This document shows positions 35,124-42,933 of a stretch of DNA of 64,000 bases, piece by piece. Location of the stretch: the NCBI GenBank assembly GCA_944324945.1, contig CALUYE010000001.1, forward strand, positions 496,001 to 560,000. The letters are read 5' to 3'. A program made the position numbers and the translations under genes. Every line of letters begins with the position of its first letter. Position 1 is the first letter of the stretch. The notes under the pieces are model-generated. The model saw nothing but the letters and a program-made list of their open reading frames with translations. It was not told the DNA's origin and ran no database searches. The DNA comes from Candidatus Gastranaerophilales bacterium (GTDB lineage Bacteria > Cyanobacteriota > Vampirovibrionia > Gastranaerophilales > Gastranaerophilaceae).

Positions 35124-35183
35124 TATTTTTTCCTTTTTTTATATTATTTAACATGTTTTTTATTATACAAAAAAAACAATATT

Positions 35184-35200
35184 TGATATAATAAGTTTTA
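35184..35200 (+). promoter_or_regulatory. Extended -10 promoter, leaderless layout
   Basis: TGATATAAT at 35184-35192, 8 nt before the ATG at 35201. No ribosome site lies between. Confidence 0.6.
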
Positions 35201-35524
35201 ATGAAAAGCAAAAATAAAATCATGGATTCGTTTGAAGAATTTCTTGCCTTGCCTTTGTCGATTTTAAAACAAAGAATAATACAAATCACAGGTTACAGGT
35301 CTGATTTTATTACAAGAAAATCAATAGACATTGATGTTAGCGATAATGCAATAAGAATTAACTGCATAAATTCTGAAGGCGCATATAACTTATTAAGCAG
35401 CGTTATTTATAAAAAAAGAAATCTTAAAAAAGCGCAAAAACAAAACACGCAAATTGTAACAAATACCCTTGAAATTGTTGATAATAAAGAAAAAGAATTA
35501 ATCGGTGCGGGTAATGAAAATTAA
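35201..35524 (+). CDS. Hypothetical protein upstream of engB
   Basis: 107 residues, family not recognised. The N-terminal half is mixed hydrophobic/charged (MDSFEEFLALPLSILKQRI), then a short beta-like region (SIDIDVSDNAIRINCI) and a basic segment (YKKRNLKKAQKQ). No signal peptide or zinc motif. It overlaps engB by 11 nt and probably forms a two-gene operon with it, which hints at a translation or ribosome-assembly connection only by association. Confidence 0.6.
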   Translation: MKSKNKIMDSFEEFLALPLSILKQRIIQITGYRSDFITRKSIDIDVSDNAIRINCINSEGAYNLLSSVIYKKRNLKKAQKQNTQIVTNTLEIVDNKEKELIGAGNEN

Positions 35525-36089
35525 AAGCGCCAAATTTTTAATAAGTTCACCGAATTTAAAACTGTGTCCGCAACTTGATAAATGCGAATTTGCGCTTTTA
35601 GGACGTTCAAATGTCGGAAAGTCAACTTTTATAAATACTCTATGCAATCAATCAAAACTCGCTAAAACTTCAAATACCCCGGGTAAAACCCGTCTTATCA
35701 ATCTTTTTGAAATAATAACAGATAAAAAACCTTTTATTTTAGCGGATTTACCGGGTTACGGATATGCCAAAGTATCTAAAAAAGAACAGGATTCCTGGCA
35801 AAAAAATCTTGAAGAATACCTTCTTAAAAGAAATTTAACATCAACAATTCAATTTATTGATGCCAGGCATGACATTCAAAAAAACGATATTCTAATGCAG
35901 GAATGGTTAAAATTTAACAACATTCCCTGTATAAATATCCTGACAAAATGCGACTATATCTCAAGAAACGAAATAACAAAAAAATTAGCCTTAATAGAAA
36001 CCAAATTCCAAAACACCACTCTCGCCTTTTCATCAAAAGACAGAACCTATATCGACAAAGTACTTAAAACAATCGAAGATTTTATGTAA
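35514..36089 (+). CDS. engB: Ribosome-assembly GTPase EngB/YsxC
   Basis: 191 residues. G1 GRSNVGKST, switch/G2 region NTPGKTRLINLF, G3 DLPGYGYAKV and G4 TKCD are all in place for this essential GTPase, which assists late 50S assembly. I take the ATG at 35514, inside the end of the upstream gene; the GTG at 35505 is possible. The 3' 57 bp overlap the end of a convergent HAD gene. The EngB C-terminus looks normal, so the overlap seems to come from the other gene. Confidence 0.93.
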   Translation: MKIKSAKFLISSPNLKLCPQLDKCEFALLGRSNVGKSTFINTLCNQSKLAKTSNTPGKTRLINLFEIITDKKPFILADLPGYGYAKVSKKEQDSWQKNLEEYLLKRNLTSTIQFIDARHDIQKNDILMQEWLKFNNIPCINILTKCDYISRNEITKKLALIETKFQNTTLAFSSKDRTYIDKVLKTIEDFM

Positions 36090-36464
36090 TTTATTTTTTC
36101 CAATAAGGCCTAAATTAACTATTTTTTCATACATATCATCATAATCCCCCTCAAATGTAATCGCTCTATCATCAATACACAAAAAAGCAGGCAACTTAAC
36201 ATTGGTTATATTACTAAAATATGAATAAAGATTATTATCAACTAACCACTTCGCGGATTTTAAAATGTTCCTTGTCGTAAACAAAACAAGATTAAATCTA
36301 CCTAAACTATATAACCTCTCAACAAACTCTCTTGCCCCCTCTCTAATCTCAGGAATAAACTCCTCATCATACTCCCCACAATAACAATTCAAAACCCCAT
36401 CCAAATCAATCAAAATATTCCGCCTAAATTTATTTTCTTCTTTTGTCTTGTTGCTTATACTCAT
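36033..36464 (-). CDS. HAD-like hydrolase/phosphatase, islet gene
   Basis: 143 residues. The HAD nucleophile motif is ILIDLDGVLN, motif II is probably in VLFTTRN, and the acidic motif is FLCIDDRAITFEGD. It resembles the small cytosolic HAD phosphatases often carried by phages and accessory regions. The domain seems complete by residue ~125; the last 17 or so residues come from the antisense of engB. Start 36464 is chosen for the upstream gggaggg; 36485 is the alternative. The coding strand is richer in G than that of neighbouring genes. The start overlaps the nuclease gene by 35 nt. Confidence 0.7.
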   Translation of the reverse strand: MSISNKTKEENKFRRNILIDLDGVLNCYCGEYDEEFIPEIREGAREFVERLYSLGRFNLVLFTTRNILKSAKWLVDNNLYSYFSNITNVKLPAFLCIDDRAITFEGDYDDMYEKIVNLGLIGKNKLHKIFDCFKYFVDIGSVF

Positions 36465-36894
36465 AAACCAAACACCCTCCCCCATTAATCATCTCTTCAT
36501 TAACATTCACTCTACCAAAATACAAAACCCCCAACGCTCTAGAATACCTATCTACTCCCTGAAATTGAAAATAAATCCTATCCTTCCCAACCTGATTAAA
36601 TAAACCACTCAAATATTCTTTTGATTTTCCCCCTCTTTCAACAACCTCATCAACACTAATCCCCCCTTCATAAGCCTGCCTATACGCCCTGCTAATCCTC
36701 ATAGTCTCATAACAATCAACCCCCTTCAACCTAACCAAAAACACCTCACCTTCAACCTCGGCTTGAACCGTATCTCCATCGTAGATTTTGGTTATGGTGA
36801 TTGGAGTTAGAGAGTCTGCGTATAACGGTAATGCAAACAGAAATAATATTGAAATTAAAACAAATATATAATTTTTAATTGAATTTTTTATCAT
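36430..36894 (-). CDS. Exported thermonuclease-like (SNase) protein
   Basis: 154 residues. A signal peptide (FVLISILFLFALPLYADS) is followed by an SNase OB-fold: KIYDGDTVQ (calcium-site Asp), the catalytic VRLKGVDCYET with Arg and Glu, and the second catalytic Arg in DRYSRALGVLY. All three catalytic positions of staphylococcal nuclease are present. It would degrade extracellular or periplasmic DNA/RNA. It runs 35 nt into the HAD gene and shares its G-rich coding strand, unlike its AT-rich neighbours. This suggests the pair arrived together. Confidence 0.82.
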   Translation of the reverse strand: MIKNSIKNYIFVLISILFLFALPLYADSLTPITITKIYDGDTVQAEVEGEVFLVRLKGVDCYETMRISRAYRQAYEGGISVDEVVERGGKSKEYLSGLFNQVGKDRIYFQFQGVDRYSRALGVLYFGRVNVNEEMINGGGCLVYEYKQQDKRRK

Positions 36895-37022
36895 AGGTAA
36901 ATTTGCAAAATTTATTGCTTATATTATGTTTATTTACCATCATTATATTGTATTCACATAATTAAATCAATATATTCCTTTAGATAATTAACTTATAATT
37001 TTAAAACAACTAAAATTAAAAA

Positions 37023-37352
37023 ATGGGTTATGACGCACTAAAGGAATTAGTAGGAACTATCATTAAAAATCTTAGAGAGTCGAAAGAAATGACTCAAGAA
37101 TCTTTGTGCGAATTAATTGACATAAATCAAGGAAATTTAAGCAATATAGAAAATGGAAAAAATTTTCCTTCTTTTGAAACGATTTGTGCACTTATTGAAG
37201 TTTTAAATATAGAGCCAAATGAATTTTTTGGATTTTTAAAATATAATACAAATACAAAAGACGCAACAGATGTTGAATTTTTAGAACACTATAAAATATT
37301 GCCAAAATCAGTTAAGCTAAGTCTGCTTGATGTTGTAAAACATATAAAATGA
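37023..37352 (+). CDS. XRE-family HTH regulator (intact)
   Basis: 109 residues. HTH domain LRESKEMTQESLCELIDINQGNLSNIE, then a ~40-residue helical tail. It has the same organisation as the broken regulator at 23303 and is the only intact copy in the window. No clear ribosome site precedes the ATG. It is divergent from the SNase-HAD pair and may control it; this is inference from position. Confidence 0.75.
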   Translation: MGYDALKELVGTIIKNLRESKEMTQESLCELIDINQGNLSNIENGKNFPSFETICALIEVLNIEPNEFFGFLKYNTNTKDATDVEFLEHYKILPKSVKLSLLDVVKHIK

Positions 37353-37408
37353 GCCTCTTCTATTTACGTCTTCCACTTAAGAATGCTTTTAAATTTTACT
37401 TATTGAAC

Positions 37409-37645
37409 GTTCGTTTCTCTTTCTTTGCTCCTGTGGGTATCTCGGCTCTGCTCGGCTTTACCGCCTCACAGCCTCGATTATCCGCACCCCAAGGGCACTT
37501 CCAATCCCTAAGGCTCATTCTTCGCCAAGGGATTTAGGGCGTCGCCATCGTACGGTTACAGCGAAAACTCATCGTTTCCGCTTTCACCTCGGCTCACGCT
37601 TTCTTTTCCACTCAATCGCCGTAAGCAAAAGAAAGAGAAACGAAC
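37409..37645. repeat. GC-rich element with terminal inverted repeats (MITE-like)
   Basis: About 237 bp bounded by near-identical inverted repeats: gttcgtttctctttctttgc (from 37409) and, at 37624-37645, its reverse complement with one inserted base. The interior is much richer in G+C and CG dinucleotides than the surrounding DNA and contains smaller inverted segments (for example aatccct/agggatt). It has no convincing coding capacity; a 62-codon ORF across it looks accidental. Candidate non-autonomous mobile element or long structured intergenic repeat. No target duplication was recognised. Confidence 0.6.
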
Positions 37646-37872
37646 CAAAGAGAAAGAAAACAGAGGCTGCCTCAAGCCAATTTGCTTCGCAAAGATATAT
37701 TATAATTATTTTTTTATTGCTAATTAATTTAAAAACAAAAACATTCAACCATCCTATCTACCCACATCAAACCAAGCCGTTATTTTTTTTGTTTGGCTTT
37801 TTATTATAATAACGTTAGGATTAAAGATTTTTGCTGTAGAATTTGAAAATTGTTATATAATTTAATTAAATT

Positions 37873-38295
37873 ATGAAAAAGAGGATGAAAGTTAGGATAA
37901 TTAATTTTGTAATAGCTCTTTTGGTGTTTGGGGCGGGGTATGTTTATTTTGATGTGGGGTATGTGCCTTTGGAGTTGTATGAAGTGCAAAATATGGAACC
38001 TGCGCAAAAAGAAGCTTATTATGTTGAAAAGTGGTGCTCTGCTTCGTTTGGGAGAAGGGAATACGTTCTTTTGGATAAAACGCGTGTTGATTGTTATACG
38101 AAAGATTATGCGATTGAATTTGATTTTGCTCATAAATGGGCGGAATCCATAGGGCAATCTTTGTATTATTCAAAAATGACAAATAAAAAACCTGCGGTTG
38201 CGATAATTTTAAATTCCCCTGATGATTTAAAATATGTAAAAAGAATTGAAAAAACCAAGCAGGATATTAAGATATTTTTAATTAAGGCTTATTAA
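37873..38295 (+). CDS. Hypothetical protein with KWAEAIGQSL-type core, membrane-anchored
   Basis: 140 residues. One N-terminal membrane segment (RIINFVIALLVFGAGYVYF) is followed by a domain with DKTRVDCYTKDYAIEFDFAHKW and AESIGQSLYYSKMTNKKPA. This arrangement (Asp, then AIE-D-F-A-KW, then GQSLYYA...KP) is known to me from small uncharacterised proteins and resembles a PD-(D/E)XK nuclease core with Asp/Glu/Gln. Catalytic function is not proven. The coding strand is G-rich like the SNase and HAD genes at 36.0-36.9 kb, so it probably belongs to the same islet. A TATAAT lies 11 nt before the ATG. Confidence 0.65.
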   Translation: MKKRMKVRIINFVIALLVFGAGYVYFDVGYVPLELYEVQNMEPAQKEAYYVEKWCSASFGRREYVLLDKTRVDCYTKDYAIEFDFAHKWAESIGQSLYYSKMTNKKPAVAIILNSPDDLKYVKRIEKTKQDIKIFLIKAY

Positions 38296-38325
38296 AAAAT
38301 GAGCCTTGTTTAGAAGGCTCATTTT
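38296..38325. terminator. Bidirectional terminator
   Basis: A perfect 12-bp inverted repeat (38296-38307 with 38314-38325), GAGCCTT core and A/T edges, between the convergent 37873 gene and hpf. Confidence 0.85.
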
Positions 38326-38341
38326 AATCGGATATTTAATT

Positions 38342-38704
38342 TTATACTTCCGCTTCACTTTCTATTGTCGCTGAGGTTCTGATTGATTCTACGCCGCCTT
38401 TGGATTTTGACAGTCCTTTTTCTTTGAATTTTTTTACCTGACGGTCTAATTTGTCGCAGACAAGGTCAATTGAAGCGTACATGTTTTCCGCATGTTCTTC
38501 TACTCTGATTGTATCGCCGCCTATTTTACACAACACTTCCGCAATGTGCGAATCACTAACGGAGGGATTTTTGATAACAGATAAAACAACATCAATAGCG
38601 TCAATCTGTTCGTAGTGTGCTGCTACTTTTCCTGCTTTCTCTTTGACGTAAGCTTTGATGGCATCGGTAATTTCGATGTTACGTCCGTTAACGTGGATAT
38701 GCAT
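38342..38704 (-). CDS. hpf: Ribosome hibernation-promoting factor, short form
   Basis: 120 residues of the HPF/RaiA family, which binds the 30S decoding region in non-growing cells. The N-terminal MHIHVNGRNIEITDAIKAYV and the repeat-like AEVLCKIGGDTIRVEEHAENMYASIDLV define the fold. The long form found in cyanobacteria (~190-200 residues) has an extra dimerisation domain. Here the protein stops after a short basic tail, so it is the short type or has lost that domain. Ribosome site cggag. Confidence 0.92.
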   Translation of the reverse strand: MHIHVNGRNIEITDAIKAYVKEKAGKVAAHYEQIDAIDVVLSVIKNPSVSDSHIAEVLCKIGGDTIRVEEHAENMYASIDLVCDKLDRQVKKFKEKGLSKSKGGVESIRTSATIESEAEV

Positions 38705-38752
38705 AAGTTTTCTCCGTTTCTAGCGCAGATAGTCTCCATCTCGCATTTATAT

Positions 38753-38758
38753 ATTATA
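38753..38758 (-). promoter_or_regulatory. -10 element of hpf
   Basis: TATAAT on the minus strand about 48 nt upstream of the hpf ATG, leaving a leader with a good ribosome site. The perfect palindrome CCTATATAGG (38760-38769) sits just upstream and could bind a regulator. Confidence 0.45.
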
Positions 38759-38808
38759 CCCTATATAGGATTTTTTTAAAAGGTATTTGAATAAAAAGTA
38801 AAAATTAT

Positions 38809-39016
38809 TTACTTAAAATTTATTAAGTCGCAACATCCGACGTTTAGTGCTTTTGCAATTTCAAAAAGCTTATTTAAGCTTACTTTTTTATGCCCACGTT
38901 CAATATCAGCTATATATTCTCTTGATAAATCAACCATTTCGGCTAGAGAATTGAGATATATTATTTTGTTTTCTTATTTTTTTAATATTTAATCCAAGCA
39001 GTTTATATTTTTCCAT
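38809..39016 (-). pseudogene. Frameshifted XRE-family HTH regulator
   Basis: From ATG 39016 the minus strand reads MEKYKLLGLNIKKIRKQNNISQF and then meets a stop. In another frame the domain continues SLAEMVDLSREYIADIERG, then KVSLNKLFEIAKALNV, and ends at 38809. The break lies near 38945-38952 in a CT-repeat (ttctctag in coding sense); two missing bases would restore QFSLAEM. The repaired protein would be ~69 residues. The defect is too short for either half to stand out as an ORF. Confidence 0.75.
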
Positions 39017-39154
39017 AAAATTATTATTTCACTAATTTATTAAAATAACTTGACCTATTTGTCCAAAAAAAAATTTTATGACCGAAAAATAGCTTACATA
39101 CTTTTAAAACATTCTTTTTTATAATTAATAAATCAGTAAATAAGGAGAAATTTT

Positions 39155-39385
39155 ATGGAAAAAGATTTTTTAATTCCTCAAAAAGAAATGGAAAAAATTG
39201 TTAAATTGACTGATGACGCTTCAAGTATTTCGATTGTTGTTTTAAAATATTGTCAAGCTGAGCTTGAGGATACTGTTGAAACGGATGCTATTATACCCGT
39301 TATTGACCATTTGGTAAATAAATTGGGGCAGCTGTATCATATTATTTTTAATTTGTATGAAGACATAAAAACCGAAGAAACTTGA
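39155..39385 (+). CDS. Hypothetical small acidic helical protein
   Basis: 76 residues, all-helical in appearance, with no Cys pairs, signal peptide or named domain. It begins MEKDFLIPQKEMEKIVKLTDDASS, and the second half alternates hydrophobic and acidic residues (VIDHLVNKLGQLYHIIFNLYEDI), suggesting a helical dimer. It has a strong ribosome site (aaggag) and a TATAAT at 39120-39125, so it is a real transcription unit. Function unknown. Confidence 0.6.
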   Translation: MEKDFLIPQKEMEKIVKLTDDASSISIVVLKYCQAELEDTVETDAIIPVIDHLVNKLGQLYHIIFNLYEDIKTEET

Positions 39386-39410
39386 CTATACTTTATTAAA
39401 GGTCTAAAAT
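39382..39410 (+). promoter_or_regulatory. Promoter of the aminotransferase gene
   Basis: TTGACT at 39382-39387 and TAAAAT at 39405-39410 with an ideal 17-nt spacer. The ribosome site agaggtg precedes the ATG at 39436. Confidence 0.65.
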
Positions 39411-39435
39411 AGTTAAGCAATAAAGAGGTGAAAGT

Positions 39436-40683
39436 ATGATTAGCGAAGATTTATTTAACAACCAGATTAAAAATATGTCAAATTATATTATGTTCAGGAT
39501 TAAGGCGCGTCAAATTGAGTTGACTCCTGAATTAAAAGCTAAAAACAGGGCCCCTATAGCGCTTTCGATGGGCGCTCCGGTTGAAGCCGTTCCTAAATTT
39601 GTAATTGATAAAACAAAAGAATATTTAGACATTGATTCGCTTCATACTTATTCAACCCCAAAGGGAGAAAAGAAATTTTTAGAAGCAGTTAAATCAAGAA
39701 TGAAAAAAAGATTCGGAGTTGATTTAAATGCGGAAAATGAAATTTTTTCTTTAATAGGTTCAAAAGAAGGTATAGCAAATTTAATCAGAGCTTTAGTTAA
39801 TTATAAAGATATTGAGGAAGAAAAAGATGTTATTTTAATTCCTTCTCCAAGCTACGCTTCATATACTCAAATGATTAAAGCATCGGGCGCAAGGGCTTAT
39901 GCGGTCGATTTAAACGAAGAAAATAATTTTATGCCTGATTTAAATGAAGTTTATGAAAAATATTTAAAAGAAGGCAATGACCCCAAAAAAATTAAAGCGC
40001 TGATTGTAAATTATCCTAACAACCCGCTTGGGTGCACTTGTGATTTTGAATATTTACAAAAGTGCGTTGATTTTTGCAATAAGCACGGCATTGTTTTAAT
40101 ATCCGATGTTGCATATTGCGAGATGTATTTTGATGAAAGCTATAAACCCCACAGCATGCTTGAATGCAAAGGGGCAATGGAGTGCTGTATTGAAATGCAC
40201 AGTTTTTCAAAAACTTATGCAATGACAGGCTGGCGTTTAGGCTGGGCTTGCGGTAATTCGACCATAATTAAAATGTTATCAAGAATGAAATCAACTGTTG
40301 ATACGGGTATATTTAAAGTTCTTCAATATGCCGCTGCTGACTTATTGGTAGGCGAAGAAGGGGATAAGTATATTGAAGAGCAAAATATTAAATTTAAAAA
40401 TAAAATTCAAACTTTTGTTGACGGACTGAATTCCCTGGGTTATGAAGTTAAAATGCCTAAAGCCGCGTTTTATTTGTGGTTGAAAATTCCCGAAAGATTT
40501 AAAGATTGCGAAGAATTTGCAACGCAGATGCTTGAAAAATCAGGCATTGTAATAGTCCCGGGTACAGGCTTTGACGAAAATTCAAAAAGACATGTAAGGG
40601 TATCTGTTGTGGCGTCTGATGATGATTTAAAAGAAGTCATAAGACGTATGAAAGAAGACGGATTTCAATACAGCGAAAAATAA
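39436..40683 (+). CDS. Class I/II aminotransferase, LL-diaminopimelate aminotransferase-like
   Basis: 415 residues, PLP-dependent fold type I. The PLP lysine is in SFSKTYAMTGWRLGW. NYPNNPLGC and VLISDVAYCEMYF supply the Asn and Asp/Tyr that hold the cofactor, and the C-terminal Arg is in SKRHVRVSVV. The segment LIGSKEGIANL matches DapL-type LL-diaminopimelate aminotransferases, the route to meso-DAP and lysine used by cyanobacteria. Other aminotransferases share the fold, so the substrate is probable, not certain. The gene has its own promoter (TTGACT-17-TAAAAT). Confidence 0.85.
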   Translation: MISEDLFNNQIKNMSNYIMFRIKARQIELTPELKAKNRAPIALSMGAPVEAVPKFVIDKTKEYLDIDSLHTYSTPKGEKKFLEAVKSRMKKRFGVDLNAENEIFSLIGSKEGIANLIRALVNYKDIEEEKDVILIPSPSYASYTQMIKASGARAYAVDLNEENNFMPDLNEVYEKYLKEGNDPKKIKALIVNYPNNPLGCTCDFEYLQKCVDFCNKHGIVLISDVAYCEMYFDESYKPHSMLECKGAMECCIEMHSFSKTYAMTGWRLGWACGNSTIIKMLSRMKSTVDTGIFKVLQYAAADLLVGEEGDKYIEEQNIKFKNKIQTFVDGLNSLGYEVKMPKAAFYLWLKIPERFKDCEEFATQMLEKSGIVIVPGTGFDENSKRHVRVSVVASDDDLKEVIRRMKEDGFQYSEK

Positions 40684-40685
40684 TT

Positions 40686-40697
40686 TATAATAGTTTT
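40686..40697 (+). promoter_or_regulatory. -10 element, leaderless layout
   Basis: Perfect TATAAT at 40686-40691, beginning 3 nt after the aminotransferase stop codon and 6 nt before the ATG at 40698. No ribosome site. Confidence 0.55.
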
Positions 40698-41348
40698 ATG
40701 AAAAAAATATTATTAACGGTTTTTCTTTTGTTTTTGTTAAGCGGAATTGTATTGGCTGATGTTGCGCCTTATTATATTAATTCGCTAAAACGCTACGGCA
40801 TCGGCTTTACAAAAGTACAAAGCCCTCTTGTAATGAGGCTTGAGCCGAAGAAAGATGCAAAAATTTTAGAAACCCTTACTTTTGATTATAATAACAGCGC
40901 AAAATGTGCGATAAATAAAAACAAATGCGAAATAGACGATATTTTTGCGCAGTATTCGACGGATAAAAAAATTGCATTTTTAACAACCATTGATTCAACC
41001 GAAAATTGGAATATGGTTTGCTTTAATCAGGCACAGGCTCCCGTTTGCGGCTGGGTTGATGATAATTTGAATAAATATTATAACTATATTGAATTTTTTG
41101 AGCAATTCGGTAAAAAATACGGAATATATCTTTTTAAAGATTTAAAAAAACCAGATAAAATCTTATATGCAGCTCCTTTAAAAGAAACAAATTCCTTAGG
41201 GTCAATTGAAATGCCGAGATTTATTTCCCCATGGCTTATCAGGGGAAATTGGATGCTTGTTAAGGTTAAAGATTTTAAAGATTCAAAAACGGGCTGGATA
41301 CAATTTAGAGGCTCTGACGGAAAATTAAGACTTTTTGTTAAGTTTTAA
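40698..41348 (+). CDS. Exported SH3-like domain protein
   Basis: 216 residues with a signal peptide (ILLTVFLLFLLSGIVLA). Two SH3b-like repeats are suggested: the first around SPLVMRLEPKKDAKILETL ... WNMVCFNQAQAPVCGWVDD, the second around LYAAPLKETNSLGS ... NWMLVKVKDFKDSKTGWIQF. Four Cys in the first half could form disulfides in the periplasm. Bacterial SH3 domains often bind cell-wall peptides. The gene starts 15 nt after the aminotransferase gene but has its own TATAAT. Function uncertain. Confidence 0.6.
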   Translation: MKKILLTVFLLFLLSGIVLADVAPYYINSLKRYGIGFTKVQSPLVMRLEPKKDAKILETLTFDYNNSAKCAINKNKCEIDDIFAQYSTDKKIAFLTTIDSTENWNMVCFNQAQAPVCGWVDDNLNKYYNYIEFFEQFGKKYGIYLFKDLKKPDKILYAAPLKETNSLGSIEMPRFISPWLIRGNWMLVKVKDFKDSKTGWIQFRGSDGKLRLFVKF

Positions 41349-41408
41349 AAAATAAGAGTTTGATTTCTTTATTTTTATGTTATTTTAAAAATAAAGAAGG
41401 AAAAATAA

Positions 41409-41630
41409 ATGACTACATTTTTTTATACACTGCAAATTTTAAGCGCACTGTTCAGCATTATTTTAGTATTATTGCACTCGCCTAAAGGCGATGCTGCTTC
41501 TGCACTGGGCGCTGCAAGCCAGTTATTTTCATCTCAAAAATCAACGGAAAAAGGTCTGAACCGTCTTACATATTTCTTTGTAGGGATTTTTGTGGTTTCG
41601 ACTTTTATACTTGGTTTTATTTTAAAATAG
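41409..41630 (+). CDS. secG: Protein-export membrane protein SecG
   Basis: 73 residues, two membrane segments joined by a Gly/Ala/Ser-rich loop. The conserved LVLLHSPKGDAASALGAAS and the second span LTYFFVGIFVVSTFILGFIL match SecG. It is the small subunit of the SecYEG translocon. A strong ribosome site (gaaggaaaaa) precedes the ATG and a terminator follows. Confidence 0.93.
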   Translation: MTTFFYTLQILSALFSIILVLLHSPKGDAASALGAASQLFSSQKSTEKGLNRLTYFFVGIFVVSTFILGFILK

Positions 41631-41650
41631 CGCTTAAATAAAAGTTTTAG

Positions 41651-41683
41651 AAAAATTGATAAACAAAATGTTTATCAATTTTT
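41651..41683 (+). terminator. Rho-independent terminator after secG
   Basis: A 14-bp AT-rich inverted repeat (41651-41664 with 41670-41683), a 5-nt loop and trailing T-run. Confidence 0.75.
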
Positions 41684-41794
41684 TATATCTAAAAGAAAAT
41701 TTTACATAACGTCATAAATAATTGTAGTTAAAAAATGTTTAATGTACTCTTTTCATGAGTATTAGAATATTTGATTAAGGTATGAAAATTATTT

Positions 41795-42922
41795 ATGTAT
41801 GACAATGAGTTTTTTGTAGTAGACATGGCGTCTTGCTCATCAACCGGCGAAATCATCAACAGCTTGTCTTTGGCTTTGGAAACTTTAAATCATTCGGGTA
41901 AAAAAATAGTACTTAAATTAAATGACAGCTATTTTAACCAATCGCAAATGTTAAGTATTCAATCTTTAATTACAAGCTACGGATGCATTTTAGACACCGT
42001 TGAAACAACAAATGAGGATACAATTAAAGTTGTTGAAAATATGAACATTCCTGTTCAAAAACCTATTGAAAAAAGAGTAGACAACAGCTATTCAAATATT
42101 AATTCAACAAACAGCTTTGAACCGTTTTCAATGAGTTCTCAAAATAATATTGAACAAAAAGAAGAAAACTTGCATTTTGAAGCGGATTTAGATGCTTTTA
42201 AAAAACAAAATGAGGTTGATATACCTTCATTTAATAATGTGCAGGATGGTAAAGATGAAGATTTTACAATTATGCAAAATCATTTTACTGCGCATCATGA
42301 TGATATAATTGAACCTGAAACAGTAATATCCGATGAATTTCAGGACGCTGATGATTTACATACAGCCGCTTTATATGCTCAAAATTTAAATACGATTAAT
42401 AAAGAGCAAGAATCAAAAGAAGAAAAGACCGAGGAATTTGAAAACACGGAAAAAAAATCAATCGGTGTATATAAAAAAGCTTATGATGAAAATGCGATAG
42501 ATCAGGACGAGTGGGAAGAGGTGGATTTTTACGAAACTCCTTCAAACGACCCTGTTGTGTCTGATTCTAAGCATACAACATACATAAATCAAACCCTTCG
42601 CTCGGGGCAGGTAATTGAATCGGACGGAAATGTTGTAATAATCGGCGATTGCCATCCGGGAAGCGAAATAAGAGCTATAGGTGATATTACCGTCTGGGGA
42701 ATATTATCAGGGATTGCCCATGCGGGATATAAGGGAAATAACAGCGCAAAAGTCAGAGCGCTTAAAATGAATGCCGTTCAATTAAGAATAGGCGACTGTT
42801 ATTCAAGACGTCCCGACGGTACAAACATTCCCTATATTATTAAATCCTCCATCTTTACACCCGAAGAAGCAAGGGTGGTTGATGGTGAGATTATGTTATT
42901 TAAGATAAATCAAAAAAATTAA
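41795..42922 (+). CDS. minC: Septum site-determining protein MinC
   Basis: 375 residues, against ~230 in E. coli. The N-terminal ~80 residues are MinC_N-like. A long acidic, Asn/Gln/Glu-rich linker spans ~85-260. The C-terminal beta-helix domain is clear: QTLRSGQVIESDGNVVIIGDCHPGSEI, then GDITVWGILSGIAHAGYKGN. MinC, carried by MinD, blocks FtsZ polymerisation at the poles. The linker is unusual and may set the reach between domains. minD starts 11 nt later. Confidence 0.93.
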   Translation: MYDNEFFVVDMASCSSTGEIINSLSLALETLNHSGKKIVLKLNDSYFNQSQMLSIQSLITSYGCILDTVETTNEDTIKVVENMNIPVQKPIEKRVDNSYSNINSTNSFEPFSMSSQNNIEQKEENLHFEADLDAFKKQNEVDIPSFNNVQDGKDEDFTIMQNHFTAHHDDIIEPETVISDEFQDADDLHTAALYAQNLNTINKEQESKEEKTEEFENTEKKSIGVYKKAYDENAIDQDEWEEVDFYETPSNDPVVSDSKHTTYINQTLRSGQVIESDGNVVIIGDCHPGSEIRAIGDITVWGILSGIAHAGYKGNNSAKVRALKMNAVQLRIGDCYSRRPDGTNIPYIIKSSIFTPEEARVVDGEIMLFKINQKN

Positions 42923-42933
42923 AGGAGCATAAA

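Noticed and set aside
37349-37537. 62-codon plus-strand ORF across the GC-rich repeat
   Set aside because: It has no ribosome site, an atypical composition and lies largely inside the inverted-repeat element. It looks like a chance frame.
37740-37800. Possible terminator (aagcc ... ggctt around a T-run)
   Set aside because: Only five pairs with a long loop and no well-placed upstream gene.
41782-41802. Six-codon ORF (MKIIYV) overlapping the minC start
   Set aside because: Only a poorly spaced ribosome site; too short to support as a leader peptide, although its stop overlaps the minC ATG.
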